Of a stretch of 64,000 nucleotides of DNA, positions 1-9,606 are shown in pieces. The number at the start of each line of letters is the position of its first letter. Within the stretch, counting starts at the first letter, position 1. The stretch spans positions 1,128,501 to 1,192,500 of the forward strand of contig NC_135187.1 of the NCBI RefSeq assembly GCF_041146795.1, written 5' to 3'. This DNA is from Maylandia zebra (Eukaryota > Chordata > Actinopteri > Cichliformes > Cichlidae). The notes under the pieces are model-generated. The model searched no databases. It had not been told where the DNA came from and was given only the letters and a program-made list of their open reading frames with translations. Both the position numbers and the translations under genes were made by a program.

Positions 1-3
1 TTT

Positions 4-20
4 GTGTGTGTGTGTGTGTA
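4..20. repeat. (TG)n microsatellite in intron
   Basis: A short run of TG dinucleotides lies directly before the pyrimidine-rich stretch and AG acceptor at 21-32, so it is intronic to the exon that follows. Confidence 0.8.
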
Positions 21-32
21 TTTTTGTCCTAG

Positions 33-169
33 ATGGCCTGACGCAGCAGTTAGGGGCAAACTCTATGTCCGAGTTTGTCTTTGCACAAGCAGTGCAGAAA
101 TGGCTCCGATACGCCCCAGATCGTTTGGGTGGTGCAGGACGCACATCATGCATCCCCATCCCAGAGTAA
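33..169 (+). CDS. Terminal coding exon of an unidentified gene (partial, left part outside window)
   Basis: A pyrimidine-rich stretch ending TTTTTGTCCTAG (21-32) reads as a 3' splice site. The exon opens at 33 with the last two bases of a split codon and runs 45 further codons to TAA at 167-169. The peptide contains LTQQLGANSMSEF, then FAQAVQKWLRYAPDRLGG, and ends SCIPIPE. It has a balanced composition with an amphipathic middle, unlike the low-complexity ORFs around it. AATAAA follows 53 bases after the stop, as expected for a last exon. I do not recognise the protein and see no catalytic motif. The ATG at 65-67 is more likely an internal Met than a start. It could instead be a chance ORF, but the acceptor, codon content and poly(A) signal agree. 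Confidence 0.55.
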
Positions 170-221
170 AAAATTACAATCTTCTGTGAAACATATAAAT
201 GTAAATAGGAAACTGTCTTTT

Positions 222-227
222 AATAAA
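222..227 (+). promoter_or_regulatory. Poly(A) signal AATAAA of the left-edge gene
   Basis: Canonical AATAAA 53 bases past the stop at 167-169. A T-rich stretch at 258-280 could be the downstream element. The implied 3'UTR is short, about 80-90 bases. Confidence 0.5.
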
Positions 228-229
228 GT

Positions 230-568
230 ATTTAGCAAACGAAACATGCCTATTGACCTTTTTTTGTTTATTTTTTTCTCTGTTACATCACATGCAATGC
301 TTTCTTATTTTAGGATATTAATATTGACATGATACATTGTGAGACATTTGTTTTTTGTTTTTTGTTTTTTTTATAAAGGGTGTCCAATTTGAGGAATAAG
401 TACAATTATGTGTTTAGGTGGTTGAAGTATTGATGGAAACATGCAGTAGTTTAGTATTGGTTAAAATACCTATAAAGAAAGGTAGATTTCCAGTCATGAT
501 TTAACTGTTTTAATAAAAAGCAACTGTGCGAAAGAGGTGGAAAATCAACACCATAGCTCACCCCCAAT
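230..568. other. AT-rich intergenic sequence, no gene seen
   Basis: T-runs and AT-rich unique-looking sequence. No splice-framed coding region or recognised transposon. Confidence 0.6.
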
Positions 569-616
569 TTTGTTGATGTTGTGTTGTATATATTTATACA
601 ACACAACATCAACAAA
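569..616. repeat. Perfect 22-bp inverted repeat with 4-base loop
   Basis: The arm at 569-590 is the exact reverse complement of 595-616, with TATT as the loop. The arms are AC/GT-rich (TGTTGATGTTGTGTTG in the left arm). It could be the core of a small foldback MITE or a cruciform-forming palindrome. I see no target-site duplication and no recognised family around it. Confidence 0.85.
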
Positions 617-881
617 GTCTTTCTTTTAAAAGTTCTAGCTGAAACCAAACCTGTGATCGTATAGTAGCAGTATTATTTATTTATTTTTTTCTATACAACA
701 GCATCAATTAAAACTTATACTTAACAGCGCCTACCTGGTACAAAGAAAACAGCACACAGTCTTCATTAACAGTGTGCAAAGCAACTGCAACATTCAGTTC
801 TGTTAAAAAGAATTAGAACAATTACAATCTCATAGAGAAGCACATACACATAGCCTTTAAGCATGTTAAAGTGGCAAACAC
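617..881. other. AT-rich intergenic sequence
   Basis: No ORF of interest and no recognised repeat before the gypsy integrase relic. Confidence 0.5.
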
Positions 882-1608
882 TCAGTTTTCTCTTTCATCA
901 GGAGTTTTTATTGCATAGCTAGTGTCACTTATCTTTTTGTCCACCTCAAAGGGACCGGAAAACTGAGCATGGAGGCTAGACCCAACTAAAGGAAGCAACA
1001 CCAGAACTTTTTCACCAGGAGCAAAATGTCGGACCACCGTCTTTTTGTCATACCGGGCTTTCATGTTGCCTTGAGGTTGTTCCAAATTGTCACGGGCCAA
1101 CTGACATGCACGGAAAAGACGCGCTTTAAAACTGCAAACATAATCTAACACATTATGTTCGGCTTGCTGCGACTCGGATAACCACTTTTCTTTAAGCAGT
1201 CGCAGGGGACCGCGCACAGTGTGTCCAAAAACTAAGCCAGCCGGACTAAATCCAAGGGATTCCTGAGTGGTTTCTCTAACAGCAAAAAGCAAAAGTGGAA
1301 GTCCCTCATCCCATTCTTTACCAGATTCAAGGCAGTATTTGCGCAACATAGTTTTTAGGGTTTCATGAAATCGTTCCAGTGCACCCTGACTGGGTAACCC
1401 AAAAGTTGAAAAGAATTTTGTGAGGGCTTTCACAACGTTCTTTGCCTTTAATGAACGTAATGGAATTGCCTCTGGAAAACGAGTGGCAGCACAACGGGTC
1501 CACACAGTCCAGCCGCGCTGGAATCGGGTGAAGAGGCGCTGGCGGAATCAGTTTATTTGGCTTTCCCACTACCTGGCAAGTATGACATGAGCGACAATAT
1601 TTCACCAC
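882..1608 (-). pseudogene. Ty3/gypsy-type integrase fragment, internally deleted
   Basis: Minus-strand remains of an LTR-retrotransposon integrase, the enzyme that joins element DNA to the host chromosome. Near 1608 it opens with part of the N-terminal zinc-binding region (YCRSCHTCQVVGKPN, the Cys pair of an HHCC domain). After a frame change around 1500 comes CAATRFPEAIPLR, then FSTFGLP joined directly to SQGALERFHETLKTML, which holds the Glu of the D,D-35-E core. Downstream are the typical SLGFSPAGLVFGH block and a C-terminal GEKVLVLLP...GPFEV chromodomain-like barrel. The stretch expected between FGLP and SQGALERFH, which carries the second catalytic Asp, is missing, and sequence is also lost near the first Asp. 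No RT, protease or LTR is nearby. A dead relic. Confidence 0.85.
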
Positions 1609-2052
1609 ATCCGATCACATTCTTCTGCACCTCTGTGGTTGTAAAAGCAGTTGTATGTGAGTGTCAACTGTTAGTTGTGTTAGATTACCACTGTCAAGTT
1701 TAATAATCAAATTGGATATTTATGTTGATTGGTTACATTACAAGGAGATATCAGACCCCATAAAACCACAGTCATATAGTCTGGATTATCAGAATCACTC
1801 AGACTTTTGCTTTAAAATATCATAATTTTTATGCGTATATACTCTCTCTGTGTGTGTTTATATACAACTGCAGGATGTCACTCAATATTCTCCCACAGTT
1901 TGTGCTTGCTTGTTTTGTCTTCCAAATACTGCACGGTCTTTAATTTACAAAATGTGATGAGAGAACTATTGTGAGTTGCAGCAAAATTTAAAAAAAGCTG
2001 AATAAGTTAGTATTAACACTGACTATTGTAGAGAAATTATTATTATGAGAAA
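1609..2052. other. AT-rich intergenic sequence
   Basis: No supported gene. It includes a short TG-rich stretch around 1850 and ends at the target-site copy that bounds the LINE. Confidence 0.5.
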
Positions 2053-2066
2053 TTATTCTCATCCTT
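2053..2066. repeat. Target-site duplication of the L1-clade LINE, distal copy
   Basis: TTATTCTCATCCTT here matches 9266-9279 exactly. The last two T bases are shared with the LINE poly(A) tail, which reads as T on the plus strand. Confidence 0.85.
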
Positions 2067-2087
2067 TTTTTTTTTTTTTTTTTTTTT
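2067..2087 (-). other. LINE poly(A) tail
   Basis: An uninterrupted T-run on the plus strand is the A-tail of the minus-strand LINE and directly abuts the distal target-site copy. Confidence 0.85.
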
Positions 2088-2244
2088 GCCTGTCCCGTTT
2101 GGCTCTTTTGCCATCAGAATTATTGTCTAAAGGCAAAGAAAGATGCCCAACGGATTTACTTTACCAAATTGACCATCCCAGCCTTGCCGTAATGGTCCAT
2201 TTGATTCATCTTTTATTGTTTATTTTATTTTCACTTACTGAATA

Positions 2245-4763
2245 CGGGACAGACTTGACTGGGGGAAAGAAGGGGAGAAAGAAAGAGGGAAAGAGAAACA
2301 GCTGAGAAGAGGGACGGGGGAGAAGGGCAAAAAACAAAAACTAACAGAACGGGCAGAGAAAAAAAAGAAAAAGCATATGGATCACCTGCTGAGAAAGAAA
2401 AAAGAAAACAAGCAGAAGAGAACAAGAGTAATAGAATAAACAGCATCACAATGATATATGGGAATATGACAGTAAATACTAAATATTAAACATTATTGTG
2501 CAGCACATAAGATCAACAGAACACAGTGTGCTTTGAGGTAGGAGCCAAAAAGGGTGTAGTTTGTGGGTGTGATCACCCGTGTGTACACCTGTGAGCATGG
2601 ACGCGCTTGTTTTTTGTTTTTTAAAAGGTTCCTTCATGTAATGATCTGCTAGAGGGTGTGGGGGGGCCACAGCCCCGTCCTCCAGGGCATGAAGCAGGTA
2701 TGGAGGAGATCAAAACTCCAGACATCCAGAGGCCCCCAGAACACAAGAGACCAAGGAAGACCAACAGAGGGGCAGCTGCGCCACTGTCCCAGAAAGAGCT
2801 GAGGAGAGTCCCAGATGAGGGCTCACTCAGCAGCTGCGGAGCAGAAGCCAGGGGGAGTTGCAGTGACGCGCCCGTGAGCTCCGCCGGCAGCCAGCCGTGC
2901 CTGAGTGACCGAGCCCCAGGCCGAGAGGCCGGGGGCACCCCACCTCCGAAGTGGCCCGAGCGAGCCCCAGGCTCCAGGCCCCGATAAGCGGCCGCCAAGG
3001 AGTGAGCCGGTGTGTACCTGGACGCCCATCCCCGGACACAAAGAACCACCAACGCACCGATGTCTGAGGGGGTCCGCCACTGGCAGGGGACGTGGTGGTG
3101 GGGGGAGATAGGCCTCCAAACCTTGGAGGGCCTGAGATGTCCCCAGAGAGGTGGCGCCTGACACCCAACCTGACATATAGACACAGACATACAGGCACAC
3201 ACAGATACAAACATCCATTCCCACCCTCATGCTCTCATATGCACTTACTCCACACTCAACCAACGTGGAGACAGACATAAAGAGACGCTGTACACACGAT
3301 CACACTCCCCAAGCGTACTCTACAAACCAGGTCTAGGTACCCTTGCCCCTGGAGGGGGGAACTGCACCCAGACCCAGGTGGTGTTACCCTTTTCCCTGCG
3401 GTGGGGGGGAGACCGCCCCGACTCTGCAGCAGCAGGAAGGCTCCACACTCCAGACCGCAGTCGGACGGCCAACTCCTCCTCCTAGTCCTAGCCCCCCTGC
3501 TCCAGCAGGTCGCAGAGAACGGGGGTGAGAGAAGACTCCAAACCTCCCTCCACCCGCTCATTGTAGTGTTGATGCATGTGTGTTCTAAGGTGCATTTAAA
3601 ACCCAGGAGGGCATGGAGCTACCTGCCAGAGAGCAGCAGGTAAGCGCATGGTCCCTCCTGCTAGCCCTCAATGTCTACGTGTATTTAAAATTGAGAGGTG
3701 GGCACCGACGCCAGGGGTGGGGTGTACACCCTGATGGTACTTTGGACTCCGTGTATCGTGCCCACCCCCAAGATCCTACATGTATGTGTAATGAGAGTGT
3801 GAGTAATGTGAATGTCTAAGTTGTGGGATAAAATTGAGACAGAGGCAGCCAGAAGGGGACAGGGGGGGGGGGGGGGGTTGCCTCCTCTGCACCCTGGTGA
3901 CATACCCCTACTCCAAGGTCCTGCATGTGTGGGTGGTTGTGGTGGAGCGGGAAGAGGGAGGCAGCTGGAGATGGGGAGGGAAGGAAGGGAGGGGCAAGTG
4001 ATCCCTCCCTGGGGCCAGCTCCCCCGCTGACCCCAGTAGGCACCCCCATACTCGCGACCCACCAGGGAAAGGGGGCCCAGGCCCATCCAGACCGGGGCCC
4101 AGCGCAACAGCGCCTCCCGGCCCCACAGAGGCCGGGACAGTCCACCCAACCCCACCACAGAGAAAACTGCACCCACCCCACCATCCACTCCTCTTCCAGA
4201 CTACATAAGACAATAAACACCCAGGCTGAGATCTTCCTCCACCTCTCCTGTATCTCCCCCTCCTGCAGAGAGAGCCCCTGAGGAGAGGAAAGCTCCTGCA
4301 AGATGTGACAATCTTCCCCACCAGTTGAAGAGCCCCCCAGGTGGCTCGATGCACCGGCGGCACCCTGCTCCAGGGCTGGGCCCCCATGCACCCACCCGCC
4401 CACAACCCCGGCAACACACCAACCAGGACCCAAGCCCCCGAGGCCCCAGCCCGGGCCCCAGCCCAGAGACGGAGCGCCCCCAGAACCTCACGCCCATCCC
4501 GGACCCACCCAGGGGCAGCCAGGCTACCAGGTCAGTAACCCACGTCCGTCAGCACAGACCCTCCCCTAGCCCCGCTGCACGCAGCCGCGAGGAAACAGTC
4601 ACCCGAGAGCCAACAGAGCCCCCAACCGGACGTGACCGCTACCCCGGGTTGAGCCCCCCAAGGAAGATGCCTCCCGGGAACCCCCCGACGCCCTAAGCCT
4701 GTCCCTACCCCCTCACCAATCACAACAGTGAAGGCGGGACCAAACTATGACCCCCCACCCCCA
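2245..4763 (-). other. LINE 3' untranslated region: GC-rich block plus pyrimidine tract
   Basis: Downstream of the ORF2 stop the sense strand is strongly G-rich (plus strand C-rich, 2640-4763), in sharp contrast to the AT-rich surroundings. It then turns pyrimidine-rich (plus-strand GA-rich, 2260-2420). G homopolymers occur on the plus strand (3861-3877). Many medium ORFs on both strands here have Pro/Gly/Arg-rich low-complexity content and no domain, so I treat them as chance ORFs. G-rich 3'UTR tracts are a known trait of L1 elements. Confidence 0.7.
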
Positions 4764-7700
4764 CTAGGTGATGGAGCTGATCAAAGGAGCCCAGAGCAAT
4801 TGATCTGATGTGGTGGCAGAGGCTGTGTCAAGACTAATGTAATCTAATAGATAATTTCTATATTGGTTAGAATTAAGATTATTTTTATTTTTCCAGTTCA
4901 TGAGGACTGTTTTCTTGGCTATGCATAGGGCAGTGAAAACCATATGGGCGATATTCTTTTCTGAAGTGACATTATCTAAGCTGCCCAACAAACACACTAA
5001 GGGGGAAGTTGGAATGTTACATTTCAGACACTTCGATAAGTCTTCACATATCTCGCGCCAAAACTTCTGAACTGGTGGACAGAACCAAAGAGCGTGGATA
5101 TAATTGTCCGGTGAATTGGTTTGGCAGTGTGAGCAGTTGTTGGTAGACGTAAAGCCCATCTTGAACATTCGATGACCTGTATAGTGCACTCTATGTAATA
5201 TTTTGTATTGAATTAATTGAAGACTGGGATTTCTAATTAGATGAAAGGTTTTTAAGCAAATCTGAGACCAGAAGTTTAGGTCTAAGTTAACTGATAAATC
5301 CGCTTCCCATTTTGCAATAGGAAGTGATATTGATTCATCTGTTTTAGAAAGCATTCTGTATATTTTGGAAAGTAATTTGGGGGGTTTAAGAGTAAGAAAT
5401 TGAACCACACTTGGTGGTGTTTGTAGTTCAACTTGACCCGGTTTAAATTTCTTTTTTACTATGGATTTAATTTGTTGATATTCTAAAAATCTTTTCTTGT
5501 TGATCCCATATTGTGTAACTAGTCCGTCAAATGAAATAAATTATGTTCCTTCTAGTATATGTTCTAAATATTTGATTCCTTTACCACTCCAATCTGAAAA
5601 GTTTATCATATTATTGTTTTGTAATATGTCAGGGTTGTTCCAGATAGGTGTACGTTTGCATGGGATTAATGAAGACGCTGTCAATTTTAGAAACTCCCAC
5701 CATGCTGTCAGAGAAGAGCTGATGTTGATGCTTTTAAAGCATTCATGTCGTTGGATGTTTGAGCTGATAAATGGTAGGTCTGAGATCTCTAGATTATTGC
5801 AGAGTGCTTGTTCTACATCTAGCCAAGGTTCATCTAAGAGGGTGTGTTTTAGCCATCCTGAGATAAACTGAAGCCTGTTGGCTAAGAAGTAGTGCTGAAA
5901 GTTAGGCAGTTCTAGTCCTCCTTTATCCTTGGTCTTTTGTAGTGTTTTTAAGCTTATACGTGGGGGTTTATTTTTCCAAAGGAATTTGGACATACATGAA
6001 TCTAGAGATCTGAACCAATCTTGTGGCGGTTTAGTTGGGATCATTGAGAATAAATAATTTATTTTTGGTAAGACCATCATTTTTATAGCGGCAACCCTTC
6101 CCATGAGTGATATGGGTAGACATTTCCATCTAGCCAGATCATCTTCTACCTTCTTTAAAAGTGGGATATGGTTTAATTTAGTTAGATCTGCAAGCTTGGG
6201 AGAAACATTAATACCTAAATATTATATATTTCCCGATTGCAGTGGTGTAGAAGAGGAATTATGGAAGGAGCAATTAATCGGTAGGACTGTAGATTTTGAC
6301 CAGTTAATTGAGTAATCTGATATTCTTGCAAAAGAGTTTATCAATTCAATCACCCCAGAGATATTGGTTTGTGAATTTTGGAGAAAGAGTAACACATCAT
6401 CCGCATAAAGGCTGATTTTATGTTCCACATTCTTGCATTTTATGCCCTTAATTACTGAATTCTGTCTAATTGCTGCTGCTAGTGGTTCAATAAAAATTGC
6501 AAACAGTGAAGGGGAGAGTGGGCATCCCTGCCTGGTGCCCCTCAAGAGACAGAAGTTGGAGGATGTCTGGTCATTTGTTCTGACACAAGCTGTTGGGGAA
6601 TTATATAATATTTTTAACCAGTTTATGAAAGAGGATCCAAAACCAAATTTGTGTAAAGTTGCAAATAGAAATTTCCAGTTAACTCTGTCAAACGCTTTTT
6701 CTGCGTCTAAAGAGAATATTGTAGTTTCTAGGTTTTTACTGTATGAGTAGTCTATCAAATTAAGTAATCTACGTGTATTTGTTGATGAGTGCCTACCTTT
6801 TATGAAACCAGTTTGGTCAGGATGAATTAAGAGGGGGGTTATTTTCTCCAGTCTCTTTGAGAGAGCTTTGCAGATTATTTTAAGGTCTACATTTATAAGG
6901 GATATTGGACGATAGCTTGAGGGATATACAGGGTCTTTGCCTGGTTTTAGCAGGAGATTAATGTTTGCAGAATTCATATTTGATGGAAGGCTGCCCTTTT
7001 CTTTGATTTCCAACAACGTTCTGTAGAAAACTGGTGCTAGAATCGACCAGAATTCTTTGTAGAATTCTGCAGGAAAGCCATCTGGACCTGGAGCCTTATT
7101 ATTGGGCATACTTATCAGGACTTCCTGGAATTCACCTGGTGTCAGTGGTGAATCCAGTGCCATTGCTTGAGTGTCCAATAATTTTGGAAGAGTTATGTTG
7201 TCCAAAAACTGATCAATTTCTTTTTTAGATGGGTTTATTTGTGGTGAATACAGCTGGTTTGCTAGAAATTGACCGGATTTATTACCGTGTTCGTAATTTT
7301 GTAGGCGTAGTCTTTGTACTAAGAATTTTGTTCTTTTATCAATTATCTCATTTAATTCTAGTTTTGTTTTGCGTATTTTGTTCAATGTTTCCTGATCTTG
7401 GTGGGACGCGTAGGCTTCTTCTAGTGATTTGATGTTTTTTTCTAATTCCTGAATATTTTTGTTTTCTTTTTTCTTTTTATGTGATGAGAAAGAAATTATT
7501 TTACCTCTCATCACAGCTTTCCCTGCTTCCCATAGAACAGAAGCTGATGTTTCGGGAGTGTCATTATAGTCTAAATATGAAGTCCACTCTTTTTTAAAAT
7601 ATTTAATAAAGTCTTCATCTTTAAGTAGTGATATATTAAATCTCCAGTTTTTTCTTGGCGTAGTATTATTCTTGTGCATTAGTGTTAAAGATACAGGACC

Positions 7701-7819
7701 ATGATCGCTGACAGCTATAGGATGAATCTCAGTGTCTGAAATGTCGTTCAGCAGTGAGCTGCTGACCAAAAAATAATCCAGACGAGAGTAGGAGTGATGG
7801 ACATGTGAGAAAAAAGTAT

Positions 7820-7827
7820 ATTCCTTA
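7820..7827. repeat. 8-bp target-site duplication (left) of hAT insertion
   Basis: ATTCCTTA, repeated at 8964-8971. Removing one copy plus the insert restores an open endonuclease frame. Confidence 0.85.
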
Positions 7828-8963
7828 TAGGGGTGGGTTTTTATAATCGATTCATCGATTAAAATCGATTCTGGCTTGGATAACGTAAAATCGATTCATT
7901 TAAATCCTGAATCGATTTTTTTAATATAAATTTATTTTGCTTGAAATGCCAGAATCTTTGGTGACATCTCACAAAATTTCAAGAACCACCAAACAGTTAA
8001 GACAGTAAATGAGAGCAGGTACAGGGATTCTGCACATAGACTTAAACACACAGTGCGACCCGCGGATCAGAATCAGTTAGATGTCGCCTTTCTCACGGTT
8101 GGGGCTGAAAGCCGACAGCTCGCTGATCCTGATGTTTCGGCGGGTCCGCGCTTTGTGTTTACGCCCTTTTTGCGCCAATTCTAAAGCTGTTAGTTTGATC
8201 TCTCTCCAAACAATATTGACCGAACCAGCAGCAAAAGAAGATCCAAACGATTCACATAAAATTGTCATGAATTCACTCTGACTTTTACTGTTTTGCTTCC
8301 ACCGCGATGCACAGCTCTCTCTCTCTCTCTCTCTCTCCCTCCCCCCCCCCTCTCTCTCTCTGTACTTCAAGAACAGTTTCCCTTTCTTCATTATTCGCTT
8401 GCTTGTTACGCACCAGTCTACCGTAGTTTACAGCGCTGTCAGCCGCTGTTTTTTTCCCTTTTACATTCTTCCGAAAAGAAAACCTCATTTCTGCTGTTCA
8501 ATACTGAACAAATTTAAACTTTTTAAAATTATTCAAAATGCAAAACGCTTAACCGTGTCTCTAATAAAACCGCTGTAACTTCAGAGGTAATGTTCATATG
8601 TTGATTAATGGTTTTCTTTCGTTTTTGATGTACTGCAGAATATTTTTATAAAATCCCAGGCCAGGAAAATCACCTTCATGTTTTTCTGTGTTTTATCTTC
8701 AGCTACTTTGACACAAAGGCATCTGCTGTGATGCCCACACCTTTGATAAAGTCTTGCGTGTGTCAGCTTCCTTTTTATTGATACAAAAATATGTAAATGT
8801 ACTGATTTGAATTATAATATTTCTGACTGTCAAAATTTCCCAGATTTAAATCGAATCGAATCGAATTAAATCGAATTAAATCGAATCGTGGATCGAATCG
8901 ATTCGGGACCTTGTGAATCGGAATTGAATCGATTCTAGAAATCAGTGACGATACCCAGCAATA
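7828..8963. mobile_element. Non-autonomous hAT-type DNA transposon (1,136 bp)
   Basis: It is bounded by an 8-bp duplication (ATTCCTTA), the hAT hallmark. The termini are imperfect inverted repeats: TAGGGGTGGGT at the left and TATTGCTGGGT read inward from the right. Both subterminal regions are packed with ATCGATT/AATCGATT words (7850-7920 and 8848-8940), possible transposase-binding clusters. The interior holds no transposase ORF; the short ORFs seen have no recognisable domain. A (CT)n and C-run tract is at 8312-8361. The internal part 7895-8310 has a diverged relative at about 51545-51985. The insertion is younger than the host LINE. Confidence 0.85.
8312..8361. repeat. (CT)n / poly-C microsatellite inside the hAT element
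   Basis: CT dinucleotide runs interrupted by a C homopolymer. The related copy near 51.9 kb has no such run, so it probably expanded after the copies separated. Confidence 0.8.
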
Positions 8964-8971
8964 ATTCCTTA
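8964..8971. repeat. 8-bp target-site duplication (right) of hAT insertion
   Basis: ATTCCTTA, identical to 7820-7827. Confidence 0.85.
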
Positions 8972-9265
8972 CTGGTGGGGTGAAGGGAGCGCCATGCATC
9001 GCGAAGACCAAAGTCACTCATATACTGTTTGATTATATTTGTGGACTGCCAATTACGCTGAGTTCGCGCTGTATTGAGCCTATCCATGTCTTCATTTAGT
9101 CCAAGGTTGAGGTCGCCTCCAAGAACAAGTGTGCCATCTAAGTGTTCAGAGAGTGCACTGAAAAAACTGTGAAAGAATGAGGGATCATCAACATTGGGAC
9201 CATATACACTTGCAATACATAGCTTTTTATCACGTATAGATAGTTTAATGATTAAGAATCTGCCC

Positions 9266-9279
9266 TTATTCTCATCCTT
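9266..9279. repeat. Target-site duplication of the L1-clade LINE, proximal copy
   Basis: TTATTCTCATCCTT, identical to 2053-2066. It marks the 5'-truncation point of the LINE and the start of the flank of the mucin-like gene. Confidence 0.85.
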
Positions 9280-9295
9280 AAAAAGTCAGGGGACA

Positions 9296-9324
9296 TTTAT
9301 TAATCAATGCAAAAAGACTTTATT
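9296..9324 (-). promoter_or_regulatory. Two AATAAA poly(A) signals of the mucin-like gene
   Basis: On the minus strand AATAAA occurs at 9324-9319 and again at 9301-9296, about 285 and 305 bases past the stop codon at 9609-9607. Either would give a 3'UTR of about 300 bases ending just before the LINE target site at 9279. Which one is used cannot be told from the sequence. Confidence 0.55.
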
Positions 9325-9606
9325 TATGATAGTTTTGAAAAGTGCCATGATAAGATCAGTGTTGAGATAGCAGACATTATAATATTTTTATCAGTTATCA
9401 AATCAAACGTTTGGATGATACATACACAAACATCATCTCGAGGAGGAAAACACTAAAACTGTTAAAATTAACTTTTCTCTGTCAAACCAAAAGTGATGAA
9501 CCCACAATGAAGACAAATTAAAATTTACATACTTAATTATTTTACATTTCCACATGTATTTTGGTTTGTGACTTCATTTAACGAATGTGAACGTAAGAGA
9601 AAAATA
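9325..9606 (-). other. 3'UTR of the mucin-like gene (predicted)
   Basis: AT-rich sequence with normal base composition between the stop codon and the first AATAAA. No repeat units are seen, so the Thr array ends before the C-terminal codons. Confidence 0.55.

Larger units (their letters stand above)
2067..9265 (-). mobile_element. 5'-truncated L1-clade non-LTR retrotransposon (LINE)
   Basis: A minus-strand LINE lying between two 14-bp copies of TTATTCTCATCCTT. From 5' to 3' it has a partial AP endonuclease (9265-8972, continuing below 7827), reverse transcriptase, a C-terminal Cys/His region, a long GC-rich 3'UTR and an A-tail (T-run at 2067-2087). ORF1 and the N-terminal part of the endonuclease are absent, as expected from 5' truncation during target-primed insertion. 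The sense strand at the 5' junction reads TTTTT/AAGG, loosely like an L1 endonuclease site. A hAT element (7828-8963) is inserted in it. Without that, the element is about 6.05 kb. It landed just downstream of the poly(A) signals of the mucin-like gene. Confidence 0.88.
4764..9265 (-). pseudogene. LINE ORF2: endonuclease / reverse transcriptase, two nonsense codons and a hAT insertion
   Basis: ORF2 would nick DNA and copy the element RNA at the nick. The 3' half of the AP endonuclease is on 9265-8972: ASVYGPNVDDPSFFHSFF, then GGDLNL, up to PTSKEYTFF. It continues after the hAT insertion into HVHHSYSRLDYFL and the SDHGPVSLTL motif near 7710. The RT follows with NNKAPGPDGFPAEFYK, DAEKAFDRVNWKF, GTRQGCPLSPSLF and the catalytic YADD in KISLYADDVLLF (about 6405). 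The C-terminus has a CX2CX9HX4C zinc-knuckle-like cluster (CSHCQTN...HALWFC). Only two in-frame stops (6224-6222 and 5543-5541) break the frame down to the TAA at 4766-4764, and I see no frameshift. A fairly young but inactive copy. The clade call (L1/Tx1-like) rests on motif style. Confidence 0.88.

Noticed and set aside
2621..4723. Overlapping Pro/Arg/Gly-rich ORFs on both strands
   Set aside because: They lie in the LINE 3'UTR, have no domains, and arise from GC-rich sequence with few stops.
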